Origin: Hellea sp039977295
GTDB taxonomy: Bacteria > Pseudomonadota > Alphaproteobacteria > Caulobacterales > Maricaulaceae
Direction: 5' to 3'
Assembly (NCBI GenBank): GCA_039977295.1
Contig: JBDWDN010000011.1
Location: 310,001 to 374,000, forward strand
DNA: 64,000 nt
Shown here: positions 56,515 to 64,000 of the stretch, one piece after another
How the letters are laid out: each line of letters starts with the position of its first letter
Numbering within the stretch: the stretch's first letter is position 1
Made by a program: the position numbers and the translations under genes
Notes under the pieces: model-generated
Databases searched by the model: none
Told to the model about the DNA's origin: nothing
The model's input: the letters and a program-made list of their open reading frames with translations, nothing else

Positions 56515-57441
56515 ATGGCGAAAGATCCTTATAAATTACTTGGTTTATCCAAGACGGCAAGTGATGCTGATATTCGTAAGGCTTATCGTAGTCTTGCCAA
56601 GAAATATCACCCTGACGTCAATAAAGATAAACCCGAAATGGCGGAGAAATTTAAGGAAATTTCTGCGGCCTATACTTTACTGAGCGATAAAGACTTAAAG
56701 GCGCGCTTTGATAGCGGGCAGGTTGATGGTTCAGGGCAGCAGCAAAATCCATTTGGCGGCGGACGCAGTCCTTTTGGCACTGGATTTGGCGGTATGGGAG
56801 GTATGGGCGGCGGCCCCAGAGGCCGCGGCCGGCAAGGGCAAATGGGTGGTCAAGACGATATGGCCGAGCTTTTTTCCTCACTTTTCGGCATGAATATGGG
56901 CGGACAGGGCGGAATGCAGCAGCGCCGTCAACCTGCGCAAAAGGGCGCTGATATACGCTATAAAGTCACCTTGCCTTTTGTAGATGCCATCACGGGCGGA
57001 ACGAAAAAACTAAAGGGCGGCCTGACAGTCAAAGTTCCCGAAGGCGTTGAAGAGGGACAGGTTCTGCGGTTGATAGGCAAAGGCAAAGCCGGCATAAATG
57101 GCGGCCCTAAGGGGGACGCCAAGATTGAAATTTCCATAAAGCCGCATAAGAATTTCTCCCGAGATGGTAAAAAACTACGTTTAACCCTCCCAATTTCTCT
57201 AAAAGAAGCCGTATTGGGCGGAACGGTCAGCGTGCCTTTGCCTGGCGGCGAGGTGGGCCTTAAAATCCCCGCAGGGGCGAATACAGGCCAGAAAATGCGT
57301 CTTAAGGGCAAGGGAATCGCTGGAGGCGACTTAATCGTGACTTTGGAAGTGGTCTTGGCTGAAAGCGACGCCGCGAGCCTCACCCAGTGGGCCTCTTCTT
57401 CTGAAGCGAAAGACTTTGACCCCCGCAAAGACCTTCTCTAA
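56515..57441 (+). CDS. cbpA: DnaJ-class co-chaperone, CbpA-like (no zinc finger)
   Basis: A 308-residue class B J-protein. The J-domain (1-65) has KDPYKLLGLSKTASDADIRK and the HPD motif in AKKYHPDVNK. A Gly/Phe/Met/Gln-rich linker follows (about 75-145), then the C-terminal substrate-binding domains (about 148-300; GADIRYKVTLPFVDAI, LKIPAGANTGQKMRLKGKG). The Cys-rich zinc finger of DnaJ is absent. It works with DnaK. No normal ribosome site is seen: the bases before the ATG belong to the inverted-repeat end of the element just upstream. Confidence 0.9.
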   Translation: MAKDPYKLLGLSKTASDADIRKAYRSLAKKYHPDVNKDKPEMAEKFKEISAAYTLLSDKDLKARFDSGQVDGSGQQQNPFGGGRSPFGTGFGGMGGMGGGPRGRGRQGQMGGQDDMAELFSSLFGMNMGGQGGMQQRRQPAQKGADIRYKVTLPFVDAITGGTKKLKGGLTVKVPEGVEEGQVLRLIGKGKAGINGGPKGDAKIEISIKPHKNFSRDGKKLRLTLPISLKEAVLGGTVSVPLPGGEVGLKIPAGANTGQKMRLKGKGIAGGDLIVTLEVVLAESDAASLTQWASSSEAKDFDPRKDLL

Positions 57442-57516
57442 GGAAATAAACGCTCTTAACGTAATCTGTAGACTATATTCAGATTATGTTCAGGGGAAGG
57501 GTTATAGAGATGGCGC

Positions 57517-57867
57517 ATGATGACAACACGTAGACATATCGTTTTAGGTTTGACTGCACTGCTTTTGGCAGGCGCTACCGCTATGCCTGCGCATGCCAAG
57601 CCCGTTAAATCAAAGAAAAATCCATATGCGGCGCAATCACATTTCGCGCCTCAGTCTAATTTTGGTCCTGCTGTAAATGACGTTCCGCGTTGGGCGCAGC
57701 GTAAAATTTCTGCGTCTGAGGCGAAATCTATTGCTAAACGGCGTGCAGGCGGCGGCGAAGTCGTCGATATTTCCCGCAATGGCAATATTTATCGTGTTCG
57801 CGTTATCCGCAAAGATGGCCGCGTTGTTGATGTTTTGATTGACGCGACGACAGGGCGTGTCAGATAG
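57517..57867 (+). CDS. exported PepSY domain protein
   Basis: A 116-residue periplasmic protein: signal peptide to AHAK (about residue 28), a short Asn/Gln/Phe linker, and a C-terminal PepSY domain (about 60-116: KISASEAKSIAKRR, VVDISRNGNIYRVRVI, DVLIDATTGRVR). PepSY domains are thought to inhibit proteases or bind peptides in the envelope. It lies 37 bp before the response regulator gene, an arrangement found with other PepSY-linked two-component systems, and may be a target or modulator of it. The ORF starts with two ATG codons in a row. Confidence 0.82.
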   Translation: MMTTRRHIVLGLTALLLAGATAMPAHAKPVKSKKNPYAAQSHFAPQSNFGPAVNDVPRWAQRKISASEAKSIAKRRAGGGEVVDISRNGNIYRVRVIRKDGRVVDVLIDATTGRVR

Positions 57868-57904
57868 TAGCCTTGGACTCCCCGGAATTACCAAAGAGGG
57901 CACT

Positions 57905-58612
57905 ATGAGAATATTAGTTGTTGAAGATGATGCGGATCTATCCCGCCAGCTTAAAGAAGCTTTGAAAGATGTCGGCTATGCCGTCGATGTGGCCAATGAC
58001 GGCGAAGAAGGTCATCATTTAGGGGATACGGAACCCTACGACGCGGTTATCCTCGATCTGGGTCTTCCTATTATTGACGGCGTTAGCGTACTACAAAAAT
58101 GGCGCGCCGATGGTAAGAAGTTCCCTGTCTTGATCTTAACAGCGCGTGATCAATGGAGCGAAAAGGTTGCCGGCTTTGATGCAGGCGCGGATGATTATCT
58201 GACAAAACCTTTCCATACAGAAGAATTGATGGCGCGGTTGCGGGCGCTACTTCGTCGCGCTGCGGGGCATACTACAGATACAATTGATATTGGCGAGCTT
58301 TCTGTCGATAACCGCTCCGCGCGGGCTTTTGTGAACGGCATGTCAATCAAATTGACCTCGCACGAATTTCGTCTGCTCTCTTATATGGCGACGCATCGGG
58401 GCCGCGTGATTTCGCGTACAGAACTTGTCGAACATATTTACGATCAAGACTTTGACCGCGATTCCAATACGATTGAAGTTTTCGTGGGGCGTCTTCGCCG
58501 TAAGATCGGAACGGACCGCATCGAGACCGTGCGTGGATTAGGCTACCGCCTGACCGACCCTGATGAGGCAAATCCGGGTGAAGCGGCCAAAGAAAAGCCC
58601 AAAGCCAAATAA
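57905..58612 (+). CDS. OmpR-family response regulator
   Basis: A 235-residue response regulator. The receiver domain (1-115) has acidic residues EDD (8-10), phosphoacceptor Asp in VILDLGLP (about 51) and Lys in YLTKPF. A winged-helix DNA-binding domain follows (about 125-222: LTSHEFRLLSYMATHRGRVISR, FVGRLRRKIG, RGLGYRL). I chose the ATG at 57905 with GAGG upstream; the open frame starts 22 codons earlier inside the PepSY gene. It pairs with the kinase that follows directly. Confidence 0.93.
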   Translation: MRILVVEDDADLSRQLKEALKDVGYAVDVANDGEEGHHLGDTEPYDAVILDLGLPIIDGVSVLQKWRADGKKFPVLILTARDQWSEKVAGFDAGADDYLTKPFHTEELMARLRALLRRAAGHTTDTIDIGELSVDNRSARAFVNGMSIKLTSHEFRLLSYMATHRGRVISRTELVEHIYDQDFDRDSNTIEVFVGRLRRKIGTDRIETVRGLGYRLTDPDEANPGEAAKEKPKAK

Positions 58613-60031
58613 GTGCCTGAAGGCCAAATAGGCGGCGACTTAGAGGGCGTTATCAAAACCCAATCTCTCGTTTTGCGCCTTGTGCGCGGCGCGGTTATGT
58701 GGGCTTTGCCGTTATTATTGGTTACGGCGCTGACGCTGACCTGGCTTTACCGTAACACCACATATCGCAGTTTTGATGATCCTTTGGTCAGCGCGGTAAC
58801 CGCGTTGATCGCAACAGCAGAAGTCCAAGATGGCTCGCTCTCCTTAACCCGAGAACCACTAGACCCCCGCTATCAACGCGCATTATCGGGGCGTTACTGG
58901 TTGGTTGGATTCTTACAAGATGACGGCATTATTGAGCCGATATCTGCGTCTCGGTCTTTGCTCGAGGCGACTTTGGTTCTCCCGCCCGCAGCTGTTATCC
59001 AATTGCAAACTCAGCAAGGCGAAGAAATTCGGGCGCGTACGAGCGGCCCTGATAATGATGAACCCTTACGCCTTGTCGCCCGTCAAGTTGTTCTGCCCAA
59101 TATGAATACACCTGTTGTTATGGTCGCTGCCGCCGATAGCCGGGCCGCCAGCCGTTCTATTCTAAGTTTTGCGCTGACGGCTTTGGGCTTGATGCTTTTG
59201 ATTTCGATAGGTTTAATTACGGCGGTGGTCACGCAAGTGCGGTCTGGCTTGAAACCCCTCTTTGATCTGCGCGACCGTGTGGCTGATGTCCGCGAAGGCC
59301 GCTCGGGGCAAGTTGACGGGGTTTATCCAACGGAAATTCAGCCTTTGGCAACAGAGCTTAATTCCCTCATTACGCATAATAAGGATGTTGTTGAACGCGC
59401 GCGAACCCATGTTGGAAACCTCGCACATGCCTTGAAAACGCCTCTGGCCGTCCTGCAGAACGAAGCGCAAGGTTCCAAGACGACGCCGTCAGATATCGTA
59501 TCACGCCAAACAGAAACGATGAAGAAACAAGTGGATCATCACCTTCGCAGAGCCCGCGCTGCAGCCCGCGGGCAAGCCATTGGCGTGTCGACCGATGTCA
59601 CCGATACACTCGAAGCTCTCGCGCGAACCTTGTCGCGGATATATGGTCGCAAAAATATCGACTTTGATATTGATCTGATGGAGGGGTTAATCTTTCGAGG
59701 CGAAAAGCGTGACCTCGAGGAAATGGCTGGAAACCTCATGGATAATAGCTGCAAATGGACGAAGACTGCATTGACCCTTCGTAGTTTTGTGGATCCGGAA
59801 GACGAGACGAGTTTCATTGTGACTGTGTCTGACGACGGCCCAGGCATGGCAGAAGACCAATATGTAGAGGCGCTAAAACGGGGCGCAAGGCTGGATGAAG
59901 CGACGCCTGGCAGCGGCTTCGGTCTCGCCATTGTTGATGATTTGGCGAAAGCCTATAAAGGGTCGGTTAGGCTGGGTAAGTCCGATTTAGGCGGCCTAAA
60001 AGTTGCTCTTACGCTCCCGAGGCGCCTTTAA
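58613..60031 (+). CDS. sensor histidine kinase
   Basis: A 472-residue inner membrane kinase. The first helix is at about residues 28-47, with a periplasmic sensor domain of about 140 residues, a second helix (about 188-212), then HAMP. The HisKA-like region has the phosphoacceptor His in VGNLAHALKTPLAVL (about 269). The HATPase domain shows N box AGNLMDNSCKW, G1 DDGPGMAE and G2 GSGFGLAIVDDL. The layout resembles PhoQ/FeuQ-type kinases. It starts with GTG directly after the regulator stop, without a clear ribosome site, so it is translationally coupled. Confidence 0.9.
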   Translation: MPEGQIGGDLEGVIKTQSLVLRLVRGAVMWALPLLLVTALTLTWLYRNTTYRSFDDPLVSAVTALIATAEVQDGSLSLTREPLDPRYQRALSGRYWLVGFLQDDGIIEPISASRSLLEATLVLPPAAVIQLQTQQGEEIRARTSGPDNDEPLRLVARQVVLPNMNTPVVMVAAADSRAASRSILSFALTALGLMLLISIGLITAVVTQVRSGLKPLFDLRDRVADVREGRSGQVDGVYPTEIQPLATELNSLITHNKDVVERARTHVGNLAHALKTPLAVLQNEAQGSKTTPSDIVSRQTETMKKQVDHHLRRARAAARGQAIGVSTDVTDTLEALARTLSRIYGRKNIDFDIDLMEGLIFRGEKRDLEEMAGNLMDNSCKWTKTALTLRSFVDPEDETSFIVTVSDDGPGMAEDQYVEALKRGARLDEATPGSGFGLAIVDDLAKAYKGSVRLGKSDLGGLKVALTLPRRL

Positions 60032-60032
60032 T

Positions 60033-60677
60033 ATGACATCCAAAAACCCTATCCATTTAGAAAATAGAGAAAAATCAGGGGCAAGACTTTTCTCGCCCAC
60101 GGCAGGCCGCAATAAAGAGCCTATTAGCCAGGTTATAAGCGAGCATATACCGGCAGGTGCCAGCGTGCTTGAGATTGCCTCCGGGACGGGCGAGCATGCA
60201 GCCTTTATGTGCGAATTGCGGCCTGACATTATCTGGCAACCCTCTGATCCGAATGCTGAAAGCCGCGATAGTCAGGATGATTGGGCGCAGGATTGCGCGG
60301 GGCGAATGTTACCGTCTTTGGAGATCGATACGACGCAGCCAGATTGGGTTAATGCTCTGACAGATTTTGACGTGATCTATTGCGCGAATATGATTCACAT
60401 TGCGCCGTGGGACGCGGCTCTAGGTCTTGTGAGCGGCGCGGCTCAGATTTTGAAAACGGGGTCTAAGTTCATCCTCTATGGGCCGTTTATAGAAAAAAAC
60501 GAAACTGCCGCGTCTAACCTTCAATTTGATGCCTCTTTAAAGAGCCGAAACCCGCAATGGGGCGTGCGAAATTTAGAGGATGTTAAGCATATCTTTAGCG
60601 AAGCAGGCTTTACTCAGTCTGCCCGAATTGTGATGCCGAAAGAGAATCGAACACTTATTTTCACGAAAACGCAATAA
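60033..60677 (+). CDS. DUF938 family SAM-dependent methyltransferase
   Basis: A 214-residue class I methyltransferase of the DUF938 family. SAM-binding motif I is ASVLEIASGTGEHAAFM (about 43-59), the acidic loop is QPSDPNAES (about 71-79), and the later strands carry FDVIYCANMIHIAPW. The substrate is unknown. It starts 1 bp after the kinase stop, so it is in the same operon. GAGG lies ten bases before the ATG; an in-frame start at 60003 inside the kinase gene is unlikely. Confidence 0.85.
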   Translation: MTSKNPIHLENREKSGARLFSPTAGRNKEPISQVISEHIPAGASVLEIASGTGEHAAFMCELRPDIIWQPSDPNAESRDSQDDWAQDCAGRMLPSLEIDTTQPDWVNALTDFDVIYCANMIHIAPWDAALGLVSGAAQILKTGSKFILYGPFIEKNETAASNLQFDASLKSRNPQWGVRNLEDVKHIFSEAGFTQSARIVMPKENRTLIFTKTQ

Positions 60678-60688
60678 CAGGCTCAATT

Positions 60689-60704
60689 ATGACAGTCTTG
60701 TCAT
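60689..60704. promoter_or_regulatory. palindrome ATGACA-N4-TGTCAT upstream of the protease gene
   Basis: A perfect 6 bp inverted repeat with a 4-base spacer lies between the DUF938 gene and the Do-like protease. It is followed by GTTTT, so a weak terminator is possible. Further TGTCA/GACA motifs lie within the next 40 bp, which makes an operator for a response regulator also possible. Confidence 0.35.
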
Positions 60705-60766
60705 GTTTTGGACAGAATTAGGTTATATGCGGTTTGTCACAACCGCCTTAGACGTTGGAGTGAAAT

Positions 60767-62410
60767 GTGTCTCATAAGACAAAGACCATTATTGGAACTG
60801 CCGCCCTGATAGCTGCTGCTGTCAGCCATCCCGCTTACGCGCAAGAAACAATTCCAGCGATAAATGACTTAGGCGAAGAAACATATGCGGTTGAGATCTA
60901 TCAACCTTTACGTCCTCAAGCTGAACGCCCCCAAGCTGAACAGCCCCAAACAGATATGTCTCAAGAACAACTACAGTCGGCTCCAGAGATGGCAGCCCCA
61001 GAAATGGAGGTCACGCCGCTACCGCAGAGAACCGTGCCGACCACATTGCCTGCACCTGTAATGACGATGCCTGTGCCGCAAGGCGCAACGCGTAGCGCCC
61101 CAGCAAACCTATATCAGGCCCCGATAAGCTCACTACCGTCCATTGCTGATCTCGTGGCGCGGGTCAGCCCTTCTGTCGTGAATATTATTGTGACGACAGA
61201 AGACGGTGAAACCACTTCTGAGGGTCAAGGTTCGGGGTTTATAATCTCTTCGGAAAAAGAAATTGTCACAAATTATCACGTCATAGATGGGGGCACAAAT
61301 ATTGAGATCGAATTTAATAATGGTGAAAGATTCCCGGCCAGCATTATTGGCACAGATGAAGAAACCGACCTCGCCTTATTACGCATAGAGGCTGACAAGT
61401 CTTTCCCTCACGTTAACTTTCACAACGGGCCCAAAGAACGCATTGGTGACTGGGTTGTTGCTATCGGTAATCCTTTCGGTATTGGCCAGTCGACCAGCCT
61501 CGGCGTCATTTCGGCTATTGGCCGCTCGCGTGTGGATAGTGGTTCTTATGTTGATTATATCCAAACAGACGCCACCATTAACCGCGGAAATTCAGGCGGA
61601 CCGCTTTTTAATCTCAAAGGTGATGTCGTCGGCGTTAATTCCGCTATCTATTCTCCAACAGGCGCTAGTGTGGGTATCGCCTTTGTTATTCCGCACAGCA
61701 CAGCCGAAGATATTATCGACTCTATCCGTGTCGACGGCGAAGTTCGCCGCGGCTATTTAGGCGCGGGCCTTCGTACCGCCACATTTGAAATGGAAAACCG
61801 TCCAGGAATTTATAAGTCCGGCGCGACCATCAATAATGTCGTAGCAGGAAGCCCTGCGGAGCAATATGGTTTGCAAGTTGACGATATTATTTTGAATATT
61901 AATGGCAAAGCTGTCCGCAACTCTGTTGAAGCGACGCGCGCTATTGGCGGGTTAGCGCCTGGCGATGTTGCCCGTATGATTTATGAGCGGGATGAGAAAA
62001 CCTTTGAGGTAAAGGTCTCGATTGGTGAACGTCCGCAAAAGGAACAAATTGAACGGGCTAATGCTATTGCGCAGGGTCTGCCCGTTCCTGAGCCCAAGCG
62101 CAAAGGCCCAAAAGTAAATATCGATACGGGCCTTCAAGTGCTTGATCTGTCATCAGAGTTTCGCTCCGCTATTGGAATGCGGGCTGACCAAGTCGGGATT
62201 TATGTTGAATCGGTCACCCCTGGCAGCGGCGCCGAGCAAGGCGGCTTTACGACGGGAATGGTTATTTTAGAGGCTGACGGAACGCCAATGGCAGAAACCG
62301 GCTCTCTTAGATCTGTTGTACTCAATGCGCGAATTGCCAATCAAGACGGGCTTATCTTAAATGTGCGCCTGAAAGACGGGCGGGAAACCTATATGGTTTT
62401 GCCGCTATAA
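60767..62410 (+). CDS. Do-family periplasmic serine protease (DegP/HtrA-like)
   Basis: A 547-residue envelope protease and chaperone. The signal peptide ends at PAYAQE (about 27), and an unusual 100-residue Pro/Gln-rich spacer (PQAERPQAEQPQ, then PLPQRTVPTTLPAP) precedes the trypsin-like domain. The catalytic triad is His in TNYHVIDG, Asp in DEETDLALLRI and Ser in NRGNSGGPLF. Two PDZ domains follow (about 320-420 and 450-547). It starts with GTG, preceded by GGAG six to seven bases upstream. A regulator and kinase gene pair follow, an order seen in other alphaproteobacteria, so envelope stress control is likely. Confidence 0.92.
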   Translation: MSHKTKTIIGTAALIAAAVSHPAYAQETIPAINDLGEETYAVEIYQPLRPQAERPQAEQPQTDMSQEQLQSAPEMAAPEMEVTPLPQRTVPTTLPAPVMTMPVPQGATRSAPANLYQAPISSLPSIADLVARVSPSVVNIIVTTEDGETTSEGQGSGFIISSEKEIVTNYHVIDGGTNIEIEFNNGERFPASIIGTDEETDLALLRIEADKSFPHVNFHNGPKERIGDWVVAIGNPFGIGQSTSLGVISAIGRSRVDSGSYVDYIQTDATINRGNSGGPLFNLKGDVVGVNSAIYSPTGASVGIAFVIPHSTAEDIIDSIRVDGEVRRGYLGAGLRTATFEMENRPGIYKSGATINNVVAGSPAEQYGLQVDDIILNINGKAVRNSVEATRAIGGLAPGDVARMIYERDEKTFEVKVSIGERPQKEQIERANAIAQGLPVPEPKRKGPKVNIDTGLQVLDLSSEFRSAIGMRADQVGIYVESVTPGSGAEQGGFTTGMVILEADGTPMAETGSLRSVVLNARIANQDGLILNVRLKDGRETYMVLPL

Positions 62411-62448
62411 ATAAATTAAAATGGGATGGGGATCTCTAGGAGACTTGA

Positions 62449-63120
62449 ATGAGAATATTAGTAGTAGAAGATGATGAAGTCGCGGCGGAATATGTTCGCA
62501 AGGGCTTGATGGAAGCGGGGCACGTTGTTGATCTCGCCCCCGATGGTGATCTCGGCCTCGAGATGGCCCGCGCGGCAGATTATGATGCGCTCATCCTTGA
62601 CCGAATGCTCCCTAAGCGTGACGGCTTGGAGCTACTCGGCGACTTGCGCGAAGACGGCGATGCAACACCTGTGCTTATTTTATCAGCGCTTGGCGAAGTC
62701 GACCACCGCGTCGAAGGCTTGCGGGCAGGCGGCGATGATTATCTCGCTAAACCTTATTCCTTCACCGAATTGCTTGCTCGCGTTGAAGCGATTGGTCGCC
62801 GCTCCGATCCTACTGCGGCTGTGACGAAGCTAAAAGTTGGTGATTTAGAAATGGATTTGTTGGCGCGAACTGTGCGGCGTTCTGGTCAAAAAGTTTTACT
62901 GCAACCGCGCGAGTTTCGCTTGCTGGAATGCCTCATGCGTAATGCGGGCCGTGTTGTGACCCGTACGATGCTACTCGAAAAAGTCTGGGACTATCACTTT
63001 GACCCCCAGACCAATGTTATTGATGTTCATATCTCGCGCTTGCGCGGAAAGATCGACAAAGACTTTGATGAGCCATTGCTACACACTGTGCGCGGCGCTG
63101 GCTATCGTTTACAGGTCTAG
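62449..63120 (+). CDS. OmpR-family response regulator (protease-linked)
   Basis: A 223-residue regulator. The receiver domain (1-115) has EDDE at 8-11, phosphoacceptor Asp in ALILDRMLP (about 51) and Lys in DDYLAKPYSF. A winged-helix domain follows (about 128-223: LQPREFRLLECLMRNAGRVVTR, HISRLRGKID, RGAGYRLQV). AGGAG precedes the ATG. It lies 38 bp behind the protease gene and before its kinase, and differs clearly from the regulator at 57905. Confidence 0.93.
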   Translation: MRILVVEDDEVAAEYVRKGLMEAGHVVDLAPDGDLGLEMARAADYDALILDRMLPKRDGLELLGDLREDGDATPVLILSALGEVDHRVEGLRAGGDDYLAKPYSFTELLARVEAIGRRSDPTAAVTKLKVGDLEMDLLARTVRRSGQKVLLQPREFRLLECLMRNAGRVVTRTMLLEKVWDYHFDPQTNVIDVHISRLRGKIDKDFDEPLLHTVRGAGYRLQV

Positions 63121-63123
63121 GTT

Positions 63124-63155
63124 TTGTCAAAACCTTCGTCTTGTCAGAACCTTCG
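63124..63155 (+). repeat. 17 bp tandem duplication between regulator and kinase genes
   Basis: TTGTCAAAACCTTCG (63124-63138) and TTGTCAGAACCTTCG (63141-63155) repeat with 17 bp period and one mismatch. They lie in the short spacer after the regulator stop codon. Confidence 0.7.
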
Positions 63156-63178
63156 GGGAAGACTAAGTCTCGAAGCCC

Positions 63179-64000
63179 ATGATTGAGGCCATCAAAAAAT
63201 TATCCAGAAATACGCTTTTCAGATTATCTCTGTTGGGCGCATTTTTGTTTGTAATTTCATTGGCTGTGGCATTGGGATATGTTTATTTCGCCACGATTAC
63301 GGCTGAACTCAACCGCGTCGACCGCTCTATTGAAGCGGAAATTTCTGAATTGCAGCAGATATATGATACGGGCGGTTTCGAACGCGTCGAGGTCGCCAGA
63401 GCTCAAGAAATTCTCACGGCTTCGGCCGATTCCGGTGACCCCAAATACCAACAAATTTATAATACGGGCGGATTGGACTCCGTTAGCCGCGCCGTGTTTT
63501 TGCGCGGGGCCAGTTATGAAGGCCTGTATATTCTGCAAACATCACGTTCCGTAAGCGGTAACCTCGGCGAACAAACGGTTCAGACGACGGAAAAAGAAGA
63601 GAGCCTTTTACCAGGTCTGGAAGGCAGAAGCTTTACTAAGTTAAAATTCGTTTACAGCGACCCCCGAAATGAAGATTCCGAGATAAGTGATCGGCGTGGA
63701 CGGGGCATTGCCGGTAACATTTTTCAAAATGAACAACCAGTTGCGGGCATCGTTGTCGGGCGCGATGTCGAGGCCATTACCCGGACAGGTGAGCGTGTCC
63801 AGACGGCTATTTTTACCTCATCTATACTGGCCTTGCTTCTGGGGCTTATTTCCAGTTGGTTTGTGTCCCGCCGTTTTACCCGCCGCGTAGAGGCCTTTAA
63901 CAAACTCGCTGATGATGTGCGATCCGGAAATCTTGATCGTCGAGCACCGCGCAATTACTCCGAAGATGAAATGGATATGCTCGCCGAGCATTTAAATGCG
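63179..64000 (+). CDS. sensor histidine kinase, C-terminally cut by the window edge
   Basis: The frame is open from the ATG at 63179 to the window end (274 codons). It begins with basic residues, then a membrane helix (about 16-38), a periplasmic domain of about 160 residues rich in Glu and Arg, a second helix (about 205-227), and a HAMP domain starting at SRRFTRRVEAFNKLADDVRSG. The catalytic domains lie beyond the window. The in-frame stop at 63164 forces the start to 63179, although the ribosome site is weak (CGAAG). It is the partner of the regulator just upstream. Confidence 0.88.
   Translation, partial: MIEAIKKLSRNTLFRLSLLGAFLFVISLAVALGYVYFATITAELNRVDRSIEAEISELQQIYDTGGFERVEVARAQEILTASADSGDPKYQQIYNTGGLDSVSRAVFLRGASYEGLYILQTSRSVSGNLGEQTVQTTEKEESLLPGLEGRSFTKLKFVYSDPRNEDSEISDRRGRGIAGNIFQNEQPVAGIVVGRDVEAITRTGERVQTAIFTSSILALLLGLISSWFVSRRFTRRVEAFNKLADDVRSGNLDRRAPRNYSEDEMDMLAEHLNA

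Noticed and set aside
1..64000. CRISPR arrays, prophage, integrons, complete insertion sequences
   Set aside because: No spaced direct repeats, integrase, transposase or phage structural genes were seen.

Overview
The window reads as chromosomal DNA of a Caulobacter-like alphaproteobacterium, most plausibly a marine member of the Hyphomonadaceae/Maricaulales group. The support is two very large TonB-dependent receptors, a MucR-family regulator, DUF1499, DUF2336, PAS_5 and DUF3450 family proteins, and perfect matches to the CtrA cell-cycle box (TTAA-N7-TTAAC). Naming the family is inference. Genes are tightly packed with many 1-4 bp overlaps. I see no prophage, CRISPR array, rRNA or transposase, and only one tRNA.

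Layout. 0-12 kb: a nucleoside and nucleotide salvage island (AMP nucleosidase, uridine kinase, CNT-type nucleoside transporter, 2OG-Fe(II) oxygenase, ribokinase-like kinase, purine-type phosphoribosyltransferase, nucleoside hydrolase, thymidine kinase) around an Oar-like TonB-dependent receptor. 12-16 kb: pdxH with a mini J-domain gene, DUF1499, an MBL-fold hydrolase and exported unknowns. 16-22 kb: a second TonB-dependent receptor, an unexplained ~360 bp gap, sppA and tRNA-Gln. 22-31 kb: a complete TonB2-type energy transduction operon (two DUF3450 proteins, a TtpC-like ExbB relative, ExbB, two ExbD, TonB, TPR), then behind a terminator a second TonB+TPR pair. 31-35 kb: an ECF sigma factor overlapping a 985-residue membrane VWA protein.

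35-44 kb: oligopeptidase B, a surface glycan cluster (GT2, flippase-like protein, sulfotransferase, GT39-like and GT4 enzymes) and a DUF2336 protein. 44-54 kb: a long Mrp/Mbh-like cation/proton antiporter operon with three antiporter-type subunits, one subunit carrying three AT-hook motifs, ending in a MucR-type regulator, a small membrane protein and a quinone oxidoreductase. 54-57 kb: small genes with CtrA boxes, then a MITE-like element abutting a cbpA-type gene. 57-64 kb: PepSY protein plus two-component pair, DUF938 methyltransferase, and a Do-type protease followed by a second two-component pair whose kinase runs off the end.

The most interesting system is the Ton/sigma/VWA block. The VWA protein has a cytoplasmic N-terminal extension next to the sigma gene, one membrane segment, a TonB-box-like DTITVT, and a 34-residue segment that matches (18 of 34 identical) the mature N terminus of the TtpC-like protein encoded 8 kb upstream. 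This suggests a membrane sensor wired directly to the TonB motor and possibly controlling the sigma factor. The motif matches are visible in the sequence; the functional reading is inference.
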